NCBI RefSeq assembly: GCF_900217795.1
Contig: NZ_OBMQ01000004.1
Location: forward strand, 1-64,000
Source of the DNA: Ureibacillus xyleni
Lineage (GTDB): Bacteria > Bacillota > Bacilli > Bacillales_A > Planococcaceae
Direction: 5' to 3'
DNA length: 64,000 nt
Shown: one piece after another, positions 43,834-53,136 of the stretch
Layout of the letters: every line of letters begins with the position of its first letter
Numbering within the stretch: the stretch's first letter is position 1
Made by a program: the position numbers and the translations under genes
Notes under the pieces: model-generated
What the model saw: only the letters and a program-made list of their open reading frames with translations
The model's database searches: none
Told to the model about the DNA's origin: nothing

Positions 43834-44916
43834 ATGAACATAAACACAGATATTTGTATTGTTGGCGCAGGCCCAGGTGGAGCATTGCTTGCGTATTTAT
43901 TAGCGAAACAAGGTATGACGGTTATATTACTTGAACGGCATAAAGAAGTATTTAAAGAATTTCGTGGGGAGCATTTAAATGAAGAAGGGGAAGAGATATT
44001 AAAAAAACACGATCTTTTCTCGAAAATTGAAGAACTTGGGCTACTTAGAATGGAGACACTGGAATATTGGGAAAATGGAAAACTATTTAAGACCATTTAC
44101 CCTGATCCATCAGTAGGACACTTAGGCATACATGTTCCACAAGCTCACCTGTTAAATGTTCTTATTAATGAAGCGAAAAAATATCCGAACTTCACGTTAA
44201 TGACAGGAACAACCGTGAAGGATTTAATTCAAGATGAGTCAGGGAGTTTTACAGGTGTAAGAGCAATTCAAAATGGTAATGAAATCATGATTCATTGTCA
44301 TTTAACGATTGGGGCGGATGGTCGTTATTCTACTGTTCGTAAAAAGGTAGGAATCGATGTAGAAATAAGAAAGCATGGATATGACTTATTATGGGCTAAA
44401 ATTCCAGCACCCCCTGATTGGGAACCTTCCATTAAAATGGCTTTAATTGATGACATGCAGCTATCATTATTTACCCAAGCGAAAGGATTTATCCAAATTG
44501 GTTGGAATATTCGTGAAGGTTCGTTTACTGAACTGCGGAGGCAACCCTTTACCCCTTTTATCGAAAAGTTAATTAAGGCATTTCCACAACTAGAACAAAC
44601 CGTAAAAGAAAATATTACATCTTGGCACGATTTTGTGTTGTTAGATGTGCATAGCAATTTTTCAGAAGAGTGGGGGAGAGATGGCGTTGCATTAATTGGC
44701 GATGCAGTTCATACAATGACGCCTACTGGAGCCTTTGGATTAAATAGTGCCTTAAAAGATGCCGATACTTTAGCAACACTGTTAACGCAACATCGAATAA
44801 CCGATTTAGATTTATTAAGTTGTGCAACACAACGTAAAAAAGAAATTGAAAAACTACAAAAGATACAAATTGAAAAAGAGCAAACCTTTGCTACTCAATT
44901 TGTTCTTTATTCATAA
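43834..44916 (+). CDS. FAD-dependent monooxygenase
   Basis: 360-residue flavoprotein monooxygenase of the PHBH/UbiH type: the N-terminal Rossmann GxGxxG motif IVGAGPGGALLAYLLA with the Glu at the end of the second strand (VILLERH), the middle DG motif TIGADGRYSTVR (about residue 157), and the second FAD motif LIGDAVHTMTPTGAFGLNSA (about 285). It hydroxylates an aromatic or heterocyclic substrate with NAD(P)H and oxygen. ATG 43834 has AGGTGAA just upstream, in the last codons of ribD. The substrate is unknown; the neighbours suggest a pyrimidine- or flavin-derived one. Confidence 0.85.
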   Translation: MNINTDICIVGAGPGGALLAYLLAKQGMTVILLERHKEVFKEFRGEHLNEEGEEILKKHDLFSKIEELGLLRMETLEYWENGKLFKTIYPDPSVGHLGIHVPQAHLLNVLINEAKKYPNFTLMTGTTVKDLIQDESGSFTGVRAIQNGNEIMIHCHLTIGADGRYSTVRKKVGIDVEIRKHGYDLLWAKIPAPPDWEPSIKMALIDDMQLSLFTQAKGFIQIGWNIREGSFTELRRQPFTPFIEKLIKAFPQLEQTVKENITSWHDFVLLDVHSNFSEEWGRDGVALIGDAVHTMTPTGAFGLNSALKDADTLATLLTQHRITDLDLLSCATQRKKEIEKLQKIQIEKEQTFATQFVLYS

Positions 44917-44929
44917 AGGAAGTAGACAA

Positions 44930-45481
44930 GTGAGATTTGGCTTTGATATAGATGATACATTAATAAATTTACGTGAACATGCTTTTCATATTTACAATAA
45001 AAAACTAAATCAAAATGTTAGTTTAGAAATTTTTCAACAGCTTAAAACAGTTGAAATTCATGAAGCATTTGGATTAGATAAAGAGCAAGGGAATCAAATG
45101 TGGAATAGTTTGCTTGAAGAAATTTATTTTACCGATTGTCCAGCTTTTGAAGGAGCGACAGATTTTGTAAATAGACTTGTTCAAGATGGACACGAAATAT
45201 TTTATATTACTTCTCGTCCAGCAAACTATTGCCCGAAAACGAGAAATTGGGTAGTTCAAAAAGGGTTTCCGGTAGAGGATGCACATTTTTATTGTGGCAT
45301 GCAAGATCATGAAAAAATAAATATCATCAAAGAGTTAAAATTAGATTTTTATTTTGATGATAAGCCTGCAGTTTTAGAAACGTTAAGTGATGTACCAACA
45401 AAAGTGTTTGTAAAGGACCAATCTTATAATCAACACGTGAATATCCCAAGAGTAAAAAGTTGGGTTGATTTTAATTTTTAG
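44930..45481 (+). CDS. HAD-superfamily 5'-nucleotidase-like phosphatase
   Basis: 183-residue HAD phosphatase. Motif I is FGFDIDDTLINLR (nucleophile and acid Asp), motif II YITSRP (Ser/Thr), and motif IV LDFYFDDKPAV (Asp pair). It resembles the NT5C/5'(3')-deoxyribonucleotidase branch. Start GTG 44930 follows AAAGGAAG by about 8 bases; a longer frame overlapping the monooxygenase gene is unlikely. As the last gene of the operon it could dephosphorylate a RibD product, a step for which HAD enzymes are known in riboflavin synthesis, but this is inference. Confidence 0.82.
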   Translation: MRFGFDIDDTLINLREHAFHIYNKKLNQNVSLEIFQQLKTVEIHEAFGLDKEQGNQMWNSLLEEIYFTDCPAFEGATDFVNRLVQDGHEIFYITSRPANYCPKTRNWVVQKGFPVEDAHFYCGMQDHEKINIIKELKLDFYFDDKPAVLETLSDVPTKVFVKDQSYNQHVNIPRVKSWVDFNF

Positions 45482-45495
45482 GAGAGTTAATAAAA

Positions 45496-45530
45496 AGTAG
45501 GCCACTGACACATAAATCCAGTGGCCTACT
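45496..45530. terminator. Terminator between the riboflavin-like operon and the arsB-like gene
   Basis: AGTAGGCCACTG pairs exactly with CAGTGGCCTACT. The direct T-tail is on the minus strand (TTTTTATT); on the plus strand a T-run follows ten bases later. Confidence 0.75.
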
Positions 45531-45675
45531 AATGAACTCTTTTTTTTTGAGGGACAAAATAGAAGAGTATCGTATTTGTATTTAACCTTTTATTCATATC
45601 GTGAATAAACTTGGAGGCAACTTGCATTTTCCCCGATTTTATTACCCCATAGGTTCTAATGTAGTAACTTCAACA

Positions 45676-47016
45676 TTAAAATAACCAAGTAACCCAATAA
45701 TAAAGAAGTATTAATGTGAATATTGTCGTTGGAGGAATAACTATTATGGTGACTTTTATATATTGCCACCAGCTAAATTTGATTTTGCCATCTTTTAAAA
45801 TATGCATCCACATTAACGTTGCAAGTGTTCCCATAGGTAGTAATAGGGAGCCCATGTCACTTCCGATTACATTGGCTAAGTAGGCAACTTTTAAGGATAG
45901 AGGATCGAGACCTAAATTAGTTAATGTAATGGTGCCAACCATTAGTGCTGGGTGATTATTGAAAATATTGGATAAAACAGAGAGAAGAATGCCCATTAAT
46001 ACACTAGTATTTAACAGGTTTCCTTGAATCATTGGTTTCATTGTTTCAATGAGCCAATCTGTTAGCCCAATATTCGTCAACCCATAAATAATGACATACA
46101 TACTAAAGGCAAAAACAATAATATACCATGGCGTTTTTTTGATCATATCAACCGGGGAAATTTTTAAGTATGCCCATCTCCAGCATAGTAAAACTAGAGA
46201 GCCAAAAACCGCCATTACAGAGATAGGAATGGAGAAATACGATGCTAAAAATAAACTTGCACGTACTGCAAAAACAAATAGAAGGACGTTGCGCATAAAT
46301 TTATCGCGATCCTTCTTCGTTTTTTGGAATGAACCTTGTTTAATTGGATGGTAAGAAGGTAGTGACATCCCTGTTACTTTTGTAGGTACAGTTTTTGGTA
46401 AGACTTTTCGAAAGTAGAGGAATAGGAGAGCGACAAGTATTAATAATCCTAATGTAGATGGAACAAACATCATTGCAGTATGTGAGTATAAACTCATATC
46501 GACAATCTTTAACGCAATGAGGTTTACGATATTGCTTACCCCAATAGGTGCACTAGATGCTGTAGCGATTAAACCTCCTGATAATAAGTATGGAATTTTT
46601 TGATGGTTTTTTAAGCCCATATTATTTAATAGCATAATGAGTATTGGTGTTGTAATTAATATACTTCCGTCGTTGTTAAAGAAAAGCGTCATCAGAAAAC
46701 ATAAGAAATTCACATACCAAAATAATCGAATGCCAGATCCTTTTGCTTTTTCCGCCAACTTCTCTGCAACCCAGTTAAAGAATCCAAAGCTTTCTAACAC
46801 GATTGCCATTACAATTGTTGCGATAATCGTTATTGCAGCATCACTAATCGTTTTCAAAATAATAAGTAAGTCCGGCAAAGTCACAGTTCCGCAAAGAATA
46901 ATTATTAAAGCACCAATCGTTGCAGGAATTGATTCATTAATGTTACGAGGTCTCCAAAGGATAAATCCTAAGGTAACAAGGAATGTAATAATAGTAATAA
47001 ACGCTAATGGTTGCAT
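45676..47016 (-). CDS. ArsB/NhaD-type membrane transporter
   Basis: 446-residue polytopic membrane protein of the ion transporter superfamily (ArsB/CitMHS/NhaD-like). About 11 hydrophobic segments; conserved FFNNDGSILITTPILIML (first half) and IFNNHPALMVGTITLTNLGL plus GSDMGSLLLPMGTLATLMW (second half) are the re-entrant hairpin motifs. Arsenite export is one possibility, but no arsR or arsC gene is adjacent, so the substrate is uncertain. ATG 47016 is preceded by GGGAG; the ATG four codons earlier has no good site. Confidence 0.85.
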   Translation of the reverse strand: MQPLAFITIITFLVTLGFILWRPRNINESIPATIGALIIILCGTVTLPDLLIILKTISDAAITIIATIVMAIVLESFGFFNWVAEKLAEKAKGSGIRLFWYVNFLCFLMTLFFNNDGSILITTPILIMLLNNMGLKNHQKIPYLLSGGLIATASSAPIGVSNIVNLIALKIVDMSLYSHTAMMFVPSTLGLLILVALLFLYFRKVLPKTVPTKVTGMSLPSYHPIKQGSFQKTKKDRDKFMRNVLLFVFAVRASLFLASYFSIPISVMAVFGSLVLLCWRWAYLKISPVDMIKKTPWYIIVFAFSMYVIIYGLTNIGLTDWLIETMKPMIQGNLLNTSVLMGILLSVLSNIFNNHPALMVGTITLTNLGLDPLSLKVAYLANVIGSDMGSLLLPMGTLATLMWMHILKDGKIKFSWWQYIKVTIIVIPPTTIFTLILLYYWVTWLF

Positions 47017-47209
47017 AAAATCTCCCATTTCTGTTTCACTTATAAAGTTGTTGGATTAATATAGTTTCAGTTGGTAGTGTCCCTCCAAAAAGAATTGTAG
47101 TGATGCTGTAACCATATAAATATGTAAAAAAATCTTTCTCTTTTAGTTTTTAACCTAAATAGTTCTAAGTTTTACAACGAACTGCGAAAGTTGAAAAAAA
47201 AAGATCCCG

Positions 47210-47217
47210 CTAATTTG
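47210..47217. repeat. Left direct repeat flanking the MITE-like element
   Basis: CTAATTTG, repeated at 47454-47461. Confidence 0.5.
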
Positions 47218-47453
47218 GAAGCCACTGAAAAACTAAATACCGATAAAAATTTATAGTAATTATTTGCTTCTAAATAGAAGGTGGGATCCACTTCGCTTTC
47301 CACGGGCTTGGCTTCAGCCTCCTCGTCGCAAGCTCCTGCGGGGTCTTCAGCTCAAGCTGTTCCCGTAGGAGTCTTCGTGAATCCCACTTCCTAAAAGATC
47401 TGAGCGTATTTTTATTATAAAAATTTATTAAAATCGACTTTTTCAGTGCCCTA
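47218..47453. mobile_element. MITE-like 236-bp element with CACTGAAAAA inverted ends
   Basis: The ends are imperfect inverted repeats (GAAGCCACTGAAAAA at left; GTAGGGCACTGAAAAA when the right end is complemented), and CTAATTTG flanks both sides directly. The middle (47277-47391) is a conspicuously GC-richer segment with its own inverted ends AGAAGGTGGGATCCACTTCG / AGGAAGTGGGATTCACGAAG. No transposase is encoded. The arrangement resembles a non-autonomous IS derivative; IS1182-type parentage is a guess from the end sequence. Confidence 0.55.
47277..47391. repeat. GC-rich interspersed repeat within the MITE-like element
   Basis: About 115 bases containing GCTTCAGCCTCCTCGTCGC and CTCCTGCGGGGTCTTCAGCT, a composition unlike the neighbouring AT-rich DNA. 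Similar GC-rich repeats are scattered in Bacillales genomes, as far as I recall. The frame through it (47270-47497, minus) is not considered a gene. Confidence 0.6.
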
Positions 47454-47461
47454 CTAATTTG
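47454..47461. repeat. Right direct repeat flanking the MITE-like element
   Basis: CTAATTTG, identical to 47210-47217. Confidence 0.5.
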
Positions 47462-47493
47462 CGAGACCTTAAAATTGAGAAGAGAAGGTTCTT

Positions 47494-47868
47494 TCAAGCT
47501 ACCTTTTTAAACACATTGATGATAAAAAGTATGATAGAAAGAGCAAATGCTAACCCTCCGCCAGTAACACATAGTTCAAACAGCCAGAAAGGTACACTTT
47601 TTAATATTGGGACGAATAACATGCCTACTAAAAGAACCGGAAGCCCAATATTGTGTAAATAAAATTGCCAAACTGCTAATTTTGTCTTTGCCGCATCTTT
47701 ATAAATTGAATAAATAGCACCTATAAGACCTGTCGATAACCAACCGACAACAAGAATATGTGCGTGCAAAGTTTTCCATTGAAGTTGAATGGTATAATGC
47801 ATGAATAAGCCGTATGCAATGCCAATAATTAAATAGATGACAGCAAACTTAATCCATTTTGCACCCAT
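47494..47868 (-). CDS. Small four-helix membrane protein resembling a heme-copper oxidase subunit I segment
   Basis: 124-residue membrane protein with four hydrophobic segments. TLHAHILVVGWLSTGLIGAI (about residues 33-52) and the later FYLHNIGLPVLLVG resemble the paired His helices of cytochrome oxidase/nitric oxide reductase subunit I, and such small proteins are often labelled that way in Bacillales. It lacks the full set of heme and copper ligands, so oxidase activity is not implied. Start ATG 47868 follows AAGGAGTTG. Single gene, near the MITE-like element. Confidence 0.7.
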   Translation of the reverse strand: MGAKWIKFAVIYLIIGIAYGLFMHYTIQLQWKTLHAHILVVGWLSTGLIGAIYSIYKDAAKTKLAVWQFYLHNIGLPVLLVGMLFVPILKSVPFWLFELCVTGGGLAFALSIILFIINVFKKVA

Positions 47869-48068
47869 TATAACAACTCCTTAAAAAAATTTTTAAAAAT
47901 CTTGTCCCTTCTCCAAATTTCTTTTCTCTTTGGTATACATTATGTATTTTTGTCGAAGGTTAGAACTTCGTAAAAATTATTGTCGAGACAAATAGATGGT
48001 AAAAGCAATCGACGCGTAGAGTATGATAAAATTTAGTAACCATTATTGATGTTGTTGGAGGAAATGTC

Positions 48069-49307
48069 ATGTCAAAGGCTCGTATTATATTCCATGTAGA
48101 TATGAATAGTTTCTATGCTTCTGTAGAACAATCCCATAATCCTAATTTAAAAGGAAAAGCGATTGCAATTGCCGGAAACCCAAAAGAACGCCGTGGAATT
48201 ATTGTCACAAGTTCTTATGAAGCAAGAGCAAAAGGGGTTTATACAACGATGAATGTTGGCGAGGCTTTACAAAAATGTCCGGAACTTATTCTTTTACCTC
48301 CCGATTTTCCGAAATACCGTCAAGCATCAAAAGCCATGTTTACGATCCTAAGAAGCTACACGAAATTGATTGAGCCAGTTTCGATAGATGAGGGATATAT
48401 GGATATTACCGAACTCTCCAAAGAGCGACATCCCATCGACATTGCCAAGGAAATTCAAGTTCGCATATTTAATGAGTTAGATTTACCTTGCTCAATTGGG
48501 ATAGCGCCAAATAAATTTTTAGCAAAAACTGCTTCAGATATGAAAAAACCTATGGGAATTACCGTGTTACGTAAACGCGATGTGCCAAGCAAATTGTGGC
48601 CACTACCAGTAATTGAAATGCATGGTATTGGAGAAAGTACTGCGAAAAAACTTGCATCTATTAATATACAAACGATTGAAGAGCTTGCCAAAATTGAAGA
48701 AAATGTAATACGCCAACTATTAGGGAAAAATGGTGTAAGATTACGGGCAAGAGCGAATGGAGAAGACCGTCGAATGGTTGATCCAGATGCAATTTATGAA
48801 ACAAAAAGTGTGGGAAATTCCACAACCCTTCCATTTGATGAAACAGATATGGAGGAGTTGGAAAAAATCTTTGAAATGCTTGCAGGAAAAGTGGCAGAGC
48901 GATTAGATGTTAAAAATCTTTGTGGCTCGACCATAAGCATTCAAATTCGTGATGCAAACTGGCATAATCATACAAAAAGTAAAACATTTCAAAATGCTAT
49001 CTATCAAAAAGAAGTTATTTTTGAAGAAGCATTTAAGTTATTCCAAAAATCTTGGGACGGGGAACCAATTCGACTTTTAGGAATAACAGTTTCCAATGTA
49101 TTAGATCGAAAACAATCTGTCCAACAACTATCAATTTTTAATTTTGAAGAATATGCAAAGCAAGAGCCAATATACGAACTAATTGATGAGATGGAACGAA
49201 AATTTGGGAAAGGTATTATTAAAAAGGGAGTAGAAATTGGAAAAAAACAAAGCTTTGCCTCCAAAACAAGTTTTAGCAAAGATTTTTTTGAAGATTTAAA
49301 GGAATAG
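48069..49307 (+). CDS. polY: DNA polymerase IV (Y family)
   Basis: 412-residue translesion polymerase, YqjH/DinB type. Catalytic carboxylates are in HVDMNSFYASVE (Asp) and EPVSIDEGYMDIT (Asp-Glu). HhH DNA-binding follows in GIGESTAKKLASINIQTIEE; the little-finger domain occupies about 230-345. A clamp-binding motif QQLSIFNF lies near the C-terminus (about residue 353). Start ATG follows TTGGAGGAA. It precedes rnz, as yqjH precedes yqjK in the Bacillus order. Confidence 0.94.
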   Translation: MSKARIIFHVDMNSFYASVEQSHNPNLKGKAIAIAGNPKERRGIIVTSSYEARAKGVYTTMNVGEALQKCPELILLPPDFPKYRQASKAMFTILRSYTKLIEPVSIDEGYMDITELSKERHPIDIAKEIQVRIFNELDLPCSIGIAPNKFLAKTASDMKKPMGITVLRKRDVPSKLWPLPVIEMHGIGESTAKKLASINIQTIEELAKIEENVIRQLLGKNGVRLRARANGEDRRMVDPDAIYETKSVGNSTTLPFDETDMEELEKIFEMLAGKVAERLDVKNLCGSTISIQIRDANWHNHTKSKTFQNAIYQKEVIFEEAFKLFQKSWDGEPIRLLGITVSNVLDRKQSVQQLSIFNFEEYAKQEPIYELIDEMERKFGKGIIKKGVEIGKKQSFASKTSFSKDFFEDLKE

Positions 49308-49351
49308 GAATGTAGCTTAATAAGTATTAATCAACATCGGAGGTACAATCA

Positions 49352-50290
49352 TTGCAACTACAATTTTTAGGAACTGGCGCGGGTATGCCATCAAAAGAGC
49401 GTAATACGAGTGCGCTTGCTTTAAAGTTATTGGAAGAGCGCGGTACAATTTGGCTTTTTGATTGCGGAGAAGCAACGCAACACCGTATTCTACATACAAC
49501 GATTCGACCACGTAAAATTGAAAAAGTTTTTATTACCCATTTACATGGAGACCATATATTTGGTTTACCAGGCTTGTTAAGTTCAAGATCTTTTCTTGGG
49601 GGAGAGGAGACGCTTACGTTATACGGACCAAAAGGCTTAAAGGAATGGGTGGAAAGCACGTTTTTATTATCAAATACGCATATCACGTATCCAATGGAAT
49701 TTATAGAAGTTCAGGATGGCATAGTTTTCGAAGACGAACAAATGATAGTAACTGCAAAAGGGCTTGAGCACGTTATTCCGTGTTTTGGATATCGGATTGA
49801 GCAAAAACCTCTACCAGGTGAATTATTAATTGATAAAGCACGGGCATTGAATGTTCCAAAAGGCCCACTTCTAGGGAAATTGAAAAATGGACTAGATGTG
49901 ACTTTAGATGACGGAAAGGTCGTTTTTAGTAAAGATGTAACGTCACCACCAAGGAAGGGGTTTACGGTTACAATATTAGGAGATACAAAATATTGTGAAA
50001 ATGCTTTAGTTTTGAGTCAAGATGCTGATATTGTTGTACATGAGGCAACATTCGATCACGCTACAACCCACTTAGCTGCAAATTATGGCCATTCAACTAA
50101 CATTGAAGCAGCCACAATAGCAAAGGAAGCAGGAGCAAAAAGTTTAATTTTAAACCATATTAGTGCGCGTTTCCTTCCGACAGATATACAAAGGTTATTA
50201 GAGGATGCGAAGAACGTATTTAATAATACTTTTATTGCAAAGGATTATTCACACTATTTTTGGAAAGATGAACGACTAACGGAAGAATAA
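49352..50290 (+). CDS. rnz: Ribonuclease Z
   Basis: Metallo-beta-lactamase-fold endonuclease that trims tRNA 3' ends; 312 residues. Zinc motifs: ITHLHGDHIFGLPGL (HxHxDH, about residue 63), GDTKYCENA and the C-terminal LNHISAR. The exosite arm of RNase Z is present in the middle. Start TTG 49352 follows ATCGGAGGT at normal spacing and is the only reasonable start before GTGAGMPSKER. Probably co-transcribed with polY, as no terminator separates them. Confidence 0.95.
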   Translation: MQLQFLGTGAGMPSKERNTSALALKLLEERGTIWLFDCGEATQHRILHTTIRPRKIEKVFITHLHGDHIFGLPGLLSSRSFLGGEETLTLYGPKGLKEWVESTFLLSNTHITYPMEFIEVQDGIVFEDEQMIVTAKGLEHVIPCFGYRIEQKPLPGELLIDKARALNVPKGPLLGKLKNGLDVTLDDGKVVFSKDVTSPPRKGFTVTILGDTKYCENALVLSQDADIVVHEATFDHATTHLAANYGHSTNIEAATIAKEAGAKSLILNHISARFLPTDIQRLLEDAKNVFNNTFIAKDYSHYFWKDERLTEE

Positions 50291-50297
50291 CAATATT

Positions 50298-50326
50298 AAA
50301 ACACCTTATTGGAGGTGTTTTTTATT
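50298..50326 (+). terminator. Terminator after rnz
   Basis: AAACACCT pairs with AGGTGTTT, followed by TTTTATTTT. The rest of 50327-50651 holds no gene I can support; a palindrome at 50567-50584 is reported separately. Confidence 0.8.
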
Positions 50327-50566
50327 TTGACTACTTTGATAAAAAAAGTCATTGCTTGCTCCATTCTTCTTTATGGTTATCATACTTTAGATATCTTATC
50401 GAATACATTTATGTAGCATAAAAATAACTTTGGGGATAGGTTCGTTATGATAATAGAGCTAGGTATCAGTAAAGTTAAAAAAGAATAGGAGGAATTAAAG
50501 ATTTATGATGTTATTAATGGATATATTAGTAAAAATTAATATATTACAAAATTCATAAAAAAGAGT

Positions 50567-50584
50567 TTGTTATATTTGTAACAA
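50567..50584. promoter_or_regulatory. Palindromic motif upstream of the chemoreceptor gene
   Basis: TTGTTATATTTGTAACAA, with perfect 6-base arms TTGTTA and TAACAA around a 6-base centre, about 68 bases before the start codon. A possible operator for an unidentified regulator; it is one base short of the TnrA spacing. Confidence 0.35.
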
Positions 50585-50651
50585 TTTGCTAGAATAATGA
50601 AAATATTTATAGTTACTAGAAATAAAAGGGAAATTTATAGGAGGTTTTGAG

Positions 50652-52646
50652 GTGTTAAATTCGATTAAATGGAAAATGATTTTTCCAATTTTAATTGTAG
50701 TAGTATTAATTATCACTGGATTTGCAACTTATATTTATACAGCAACAAGTAAAAATGTACAGGAACAAGGGGAAGCATTAGTCCAATCTATTACTCTAGG
50801 TTTGGAAGGGGCAATATTATCACGGGATGTTTCTGAACAAATTATGGAACAGGAGATGGTTGCAGAGTCTGTTTTGATTTCTTGGATTCTTGCAAATGGT
50901 GCAACTCATGAAGACTTAAAAATCTTGGCAGAACGTGGTGGGATTGATGAAATATGGAGTACAGATAGCGAGGGCAATACTACGCTTACTTCGATTGCTC
51001 CTAAGGTCGATTTCAACTTCGGATCTGATCCAAACGGGCAAGCCTACGAATATATGAAACTAATAAGTGGCGAGGCAAAGACGGTTGTTCAGCCGGCACA
51101 AACTCGTGATATAGATGGACTTTTCTATAAATTTGTTGGGGTTGGTAGCTGGAATCCAGAAAATCCTCAAATTATTCAAGTGGGTCGAAATGGTCAAAAG
51201 TTAGTAGATTTAGAGGAGCAAATTGGTAAGCAGTATTATATGAATCAGCTTAATAGTTACTTAAATGAAACGGTTCTTTATGCTGCAGTTGTGGATGCAA
51301 AAGGAAATGCAATTGCCGCTACATCTGAACAATCCCTTGAGGCAGTTGGTTTTGATACATCACAATTTGCAGCTGCTAGACTTTCCAAGTTTTCAGGTCA
51401 ATACGAAAATCATAAGGTAATGAATTATATACAGCCTCTTTCAAATGGCACTTTTTTAGCCATTTCCATATCAAATGAAGTATTATCATCAATTTTAATT
51501 AGTACTGTTGTTGCTGCTATACTTGCTGTATGCATTATTATGTTAATAATTAGCTGGTCTATTACAAGACAAATTAAGCGTATTTCACAGGTAAGTAATT
51601 CATTACAAGAAATAAGTAATGGTGATGCGGATTTAACAAAACGCATTGACCTGCATTCAAAGGATGAAATTGGGCAACTTGTCATGTCAACAAACGCATT
51701 AATGGATAATTTTCAAAAAATTATGTCCGAATTAAAGCTAAAATCTCAATCATTACATGCTGCCACGTTAGACATACAAGCTTTGTCGAATCAAACAATT
51801 TCATCATCTATTGGTATTAAAAATGAATCGGGAAATGTTGTGAATGATACAATTACTCAATATAGAAGTACTGAGGATAGTGCCTATGCGATGGAAGAAC
51901 TTGCTAAGGGAATTCAGAATATTACATCATCTATCATGGAGATTTCGAGTATATCCAACAAAACAGAAGATGCTGCAATTATAGGCCAACACACCGTTGA
52001 TGAACTAATTGTTCAATTAAACAATTTAAACGAAAAAACGAAAAATTCTGTGGAAAATAGTAAAGCGCTAGTAAAACTTTCGAATCGTATTGGAGAATTT
52101 ACAGCAGTTATTACAGGAATTTCTGATCAAACGAACTTATTGGCATTAAATGCATCAATAGAAGCTGCACGTGCAGGGGAAGCAGGAAAAGGATTTGCCG
52201 TTGTGGCAGATGAAGTTAGAAAATTAGCAGAGGAATCAAGAATTGCAGCTGAGCACATTTCAACGGTTGTTAAAAACGTTCAAACTGAAACAGATGATAT
52301 TGTAAAAGCAATAATAGGAGTCTCAGAAGAATTAGATGGTGGACGGAACATAGCAAATAAAGCACATAAAACATTCTACGAGATTACCGAAAGAATTAAA
52401 GTTATAGGTGATCAAGTTGAAAACGTCTCAGCGGCATCTGAGGAAATGGCGGCAAGTACCGAGGAAATAACGGCTTCTTTAGAAGGGGTTGCAATGCTAT
52501 CCGAAAACTCAACGAAATTAGCTGAATCCATGGCTAATCATAGTGAAGAACAGCTGTCCAATATGAATGAAATGAAGAAATCACTAGAGTCTTTATATAA
52601 CATTTCAAATGAATTGCAAACTACTACAGGGAAATATAAATTATAA
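50652..52646 (+). CDS. Methyl-accepting chemotaxis protein
   Basis: 664-residue transmembrane chemoreceptor. The first helix is at residues 7-28 ([20 protein letters not shown]), an extracellular sensor of about 245 residues of the Cache type follows, the second helix is near 277-300 ([20 protein letters not shown]), then HAMP (residues about 300-355) and the signalling domain with hairpin tip [20 protein letters not shown]. Start GTG 50652 follows AGGAGGTTT. The ligand is unknown. It may signal through the CheW at 14491. Confidence 0.93.
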   Translation: MLNSIKWKMIFPILIVVVLIITGFATYIYTATSKNVQEQGEALVQSITLGLEGAILSRDVSEQIMEQEMVAESVLISWILANGATHEDLKILAERGGIDEIWSTDSEGNTTLTSIAPKVDFNFGSDPNGQAYEYMKLISGEAKTVVQPAQTRDIDGLFYKFVGVGSWNPENPQIIQVGRNGQKLVDLEEQIGKQYYMNQLNSYLNETVLYAAVVDAKGNAIAATSEQSLEAVGFDTSQFAAARLSKFSGQYENHKVMNYIQPLSNGTFLAISISNEVLSSILISTVVAAILAVCIIMLIISWSITRQIKRISQVSNSLQEISNGDADLTKRIDLHSKDEIGQLVMSTNALMDNFQKIMSELKLKSQSLHAATLDIQALSNQTISSSIGIKNESGNVVNDTITQYRSTEDSAYAMEELAKGIQNITSSIMEISSISNKTEDAAIIGQHTVDELIVQLNNLNEKTKNSVENSKALVKLSNRIGEFTAVITGISDQTNLLALNASIEAARAGEAGKGFAVVADEVRKLAEESRIAAEHISTVVKNVQTETDDIVKAIIGVSEELDGGRNIANKAHKTFYEITERIKVIGDQVENVSAASEEMAASTEEITASLEGVAMLSENSTKLAESMANHSEEQLSNMNEMKKSLESLYNISNELQTTTGKYKL

Positions 52647-52745
52647 ATAAATCTCACCCCAATAGAGATAGTGTATGAATGTTATAGAAAAATATAGATA
52701 TTTCGAGTGATATTCATGTATGATAGAGAATGGGGAGGGGATATT

Positions 52746-52976
52746 ATGAATCAACCGAGAATGAGTCCTGCTGTGTTACGTCTATTAGTAATATTTCCGA
52801 ATGTGTTAAGCTATATATTACTGTTTGGAGTAATCGTTTATATTACAACAAACTATTCAACTTTAAAAGCAGCTAATGCTTTAAATTTATGGCTGATTGT
52901 TTGTGCAGTACTTACTCCAATGGCGATATATACAACATATTCGATAGTAAAGAGAATAAAAGCAGGAGTTTTATAG
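52746..52976 (+). CDS. Small two-helix membrane protein
   Basis: Not recognised. A 76-residue membrane protein with two hydrophobic segments (VLSYILLFGVIVYITTNY and LNLWLIVCAVLTPMAIYTTY) and a short positively charged C-terminus. ATG 52746 follows GGGAGGGG; the open frame from 52707 is less likely. It lies 99 bases after the chemoreceptor gene, so co-transcription is possible. Confidence 0.7.
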   Translation: MNQPRMSPAVLRLLVIFPNVLSYILLFGVIVYITTNYSTLKAANALNLWLIVCAVLTPMAIYTTYSIVKRIKAGVL

Positions 52977-52984
52977 AAATATTT

Positions 52985-53087
52985 AATTCGGCTTATTTGG
53001 GCTCGACACCCGCTAATTACGCCATTAAAGAGGGTACTTATTGGCTTCTTGGAGGAGTTAAAACCAACGTTAGAGCCTAGCCGATTT
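52985..53087. ncRNA. Candidate structured RNA (strand uncertain)
   Basis: The ends pair strongly (AATTCGGCT with AGCCGATTT, one mismatch) and enclose a second stem GGGCTC with GAGCCT, inside which ACCC/GGGT and TTGG/CCAA can form two further hairpins, giving a three-way-junction-like fold. No convincing coding sequence occurs in 52977-53356. A terminator lies 50 bases downstream on either reading. I could not match it to a known RNA family. Confidence 0.4.
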
Positions 53088-53136
53088 CAGCTGGAAAATA
53101 AGAGTATCTAAAGCATTTAATAGAATTAAAACAAAA

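Noticed and set aside
47270-47497. 75-codon minus-strand frame
   Set aside because: Produced by the GC-rich repeat inside the MITE-like element; no ribosome binding site or protein-like composition.
50505-50558. 17-codon peptide gene after AGGAGG
   Set aside because: The ribosome binding site is 12 or more bases from the ATG and nothing about the peptide is recognisable.
53000-53013. tRNA-like T-arm sequence on the minus strand
   Set aside because: No acceptor, D or anticodon arms can be formed around it.
52889-53080. 63-codon forward frame
   Set aside because: Overlaps the end of the small membrane-protein gene in another frame and then the structured RNA candidate.
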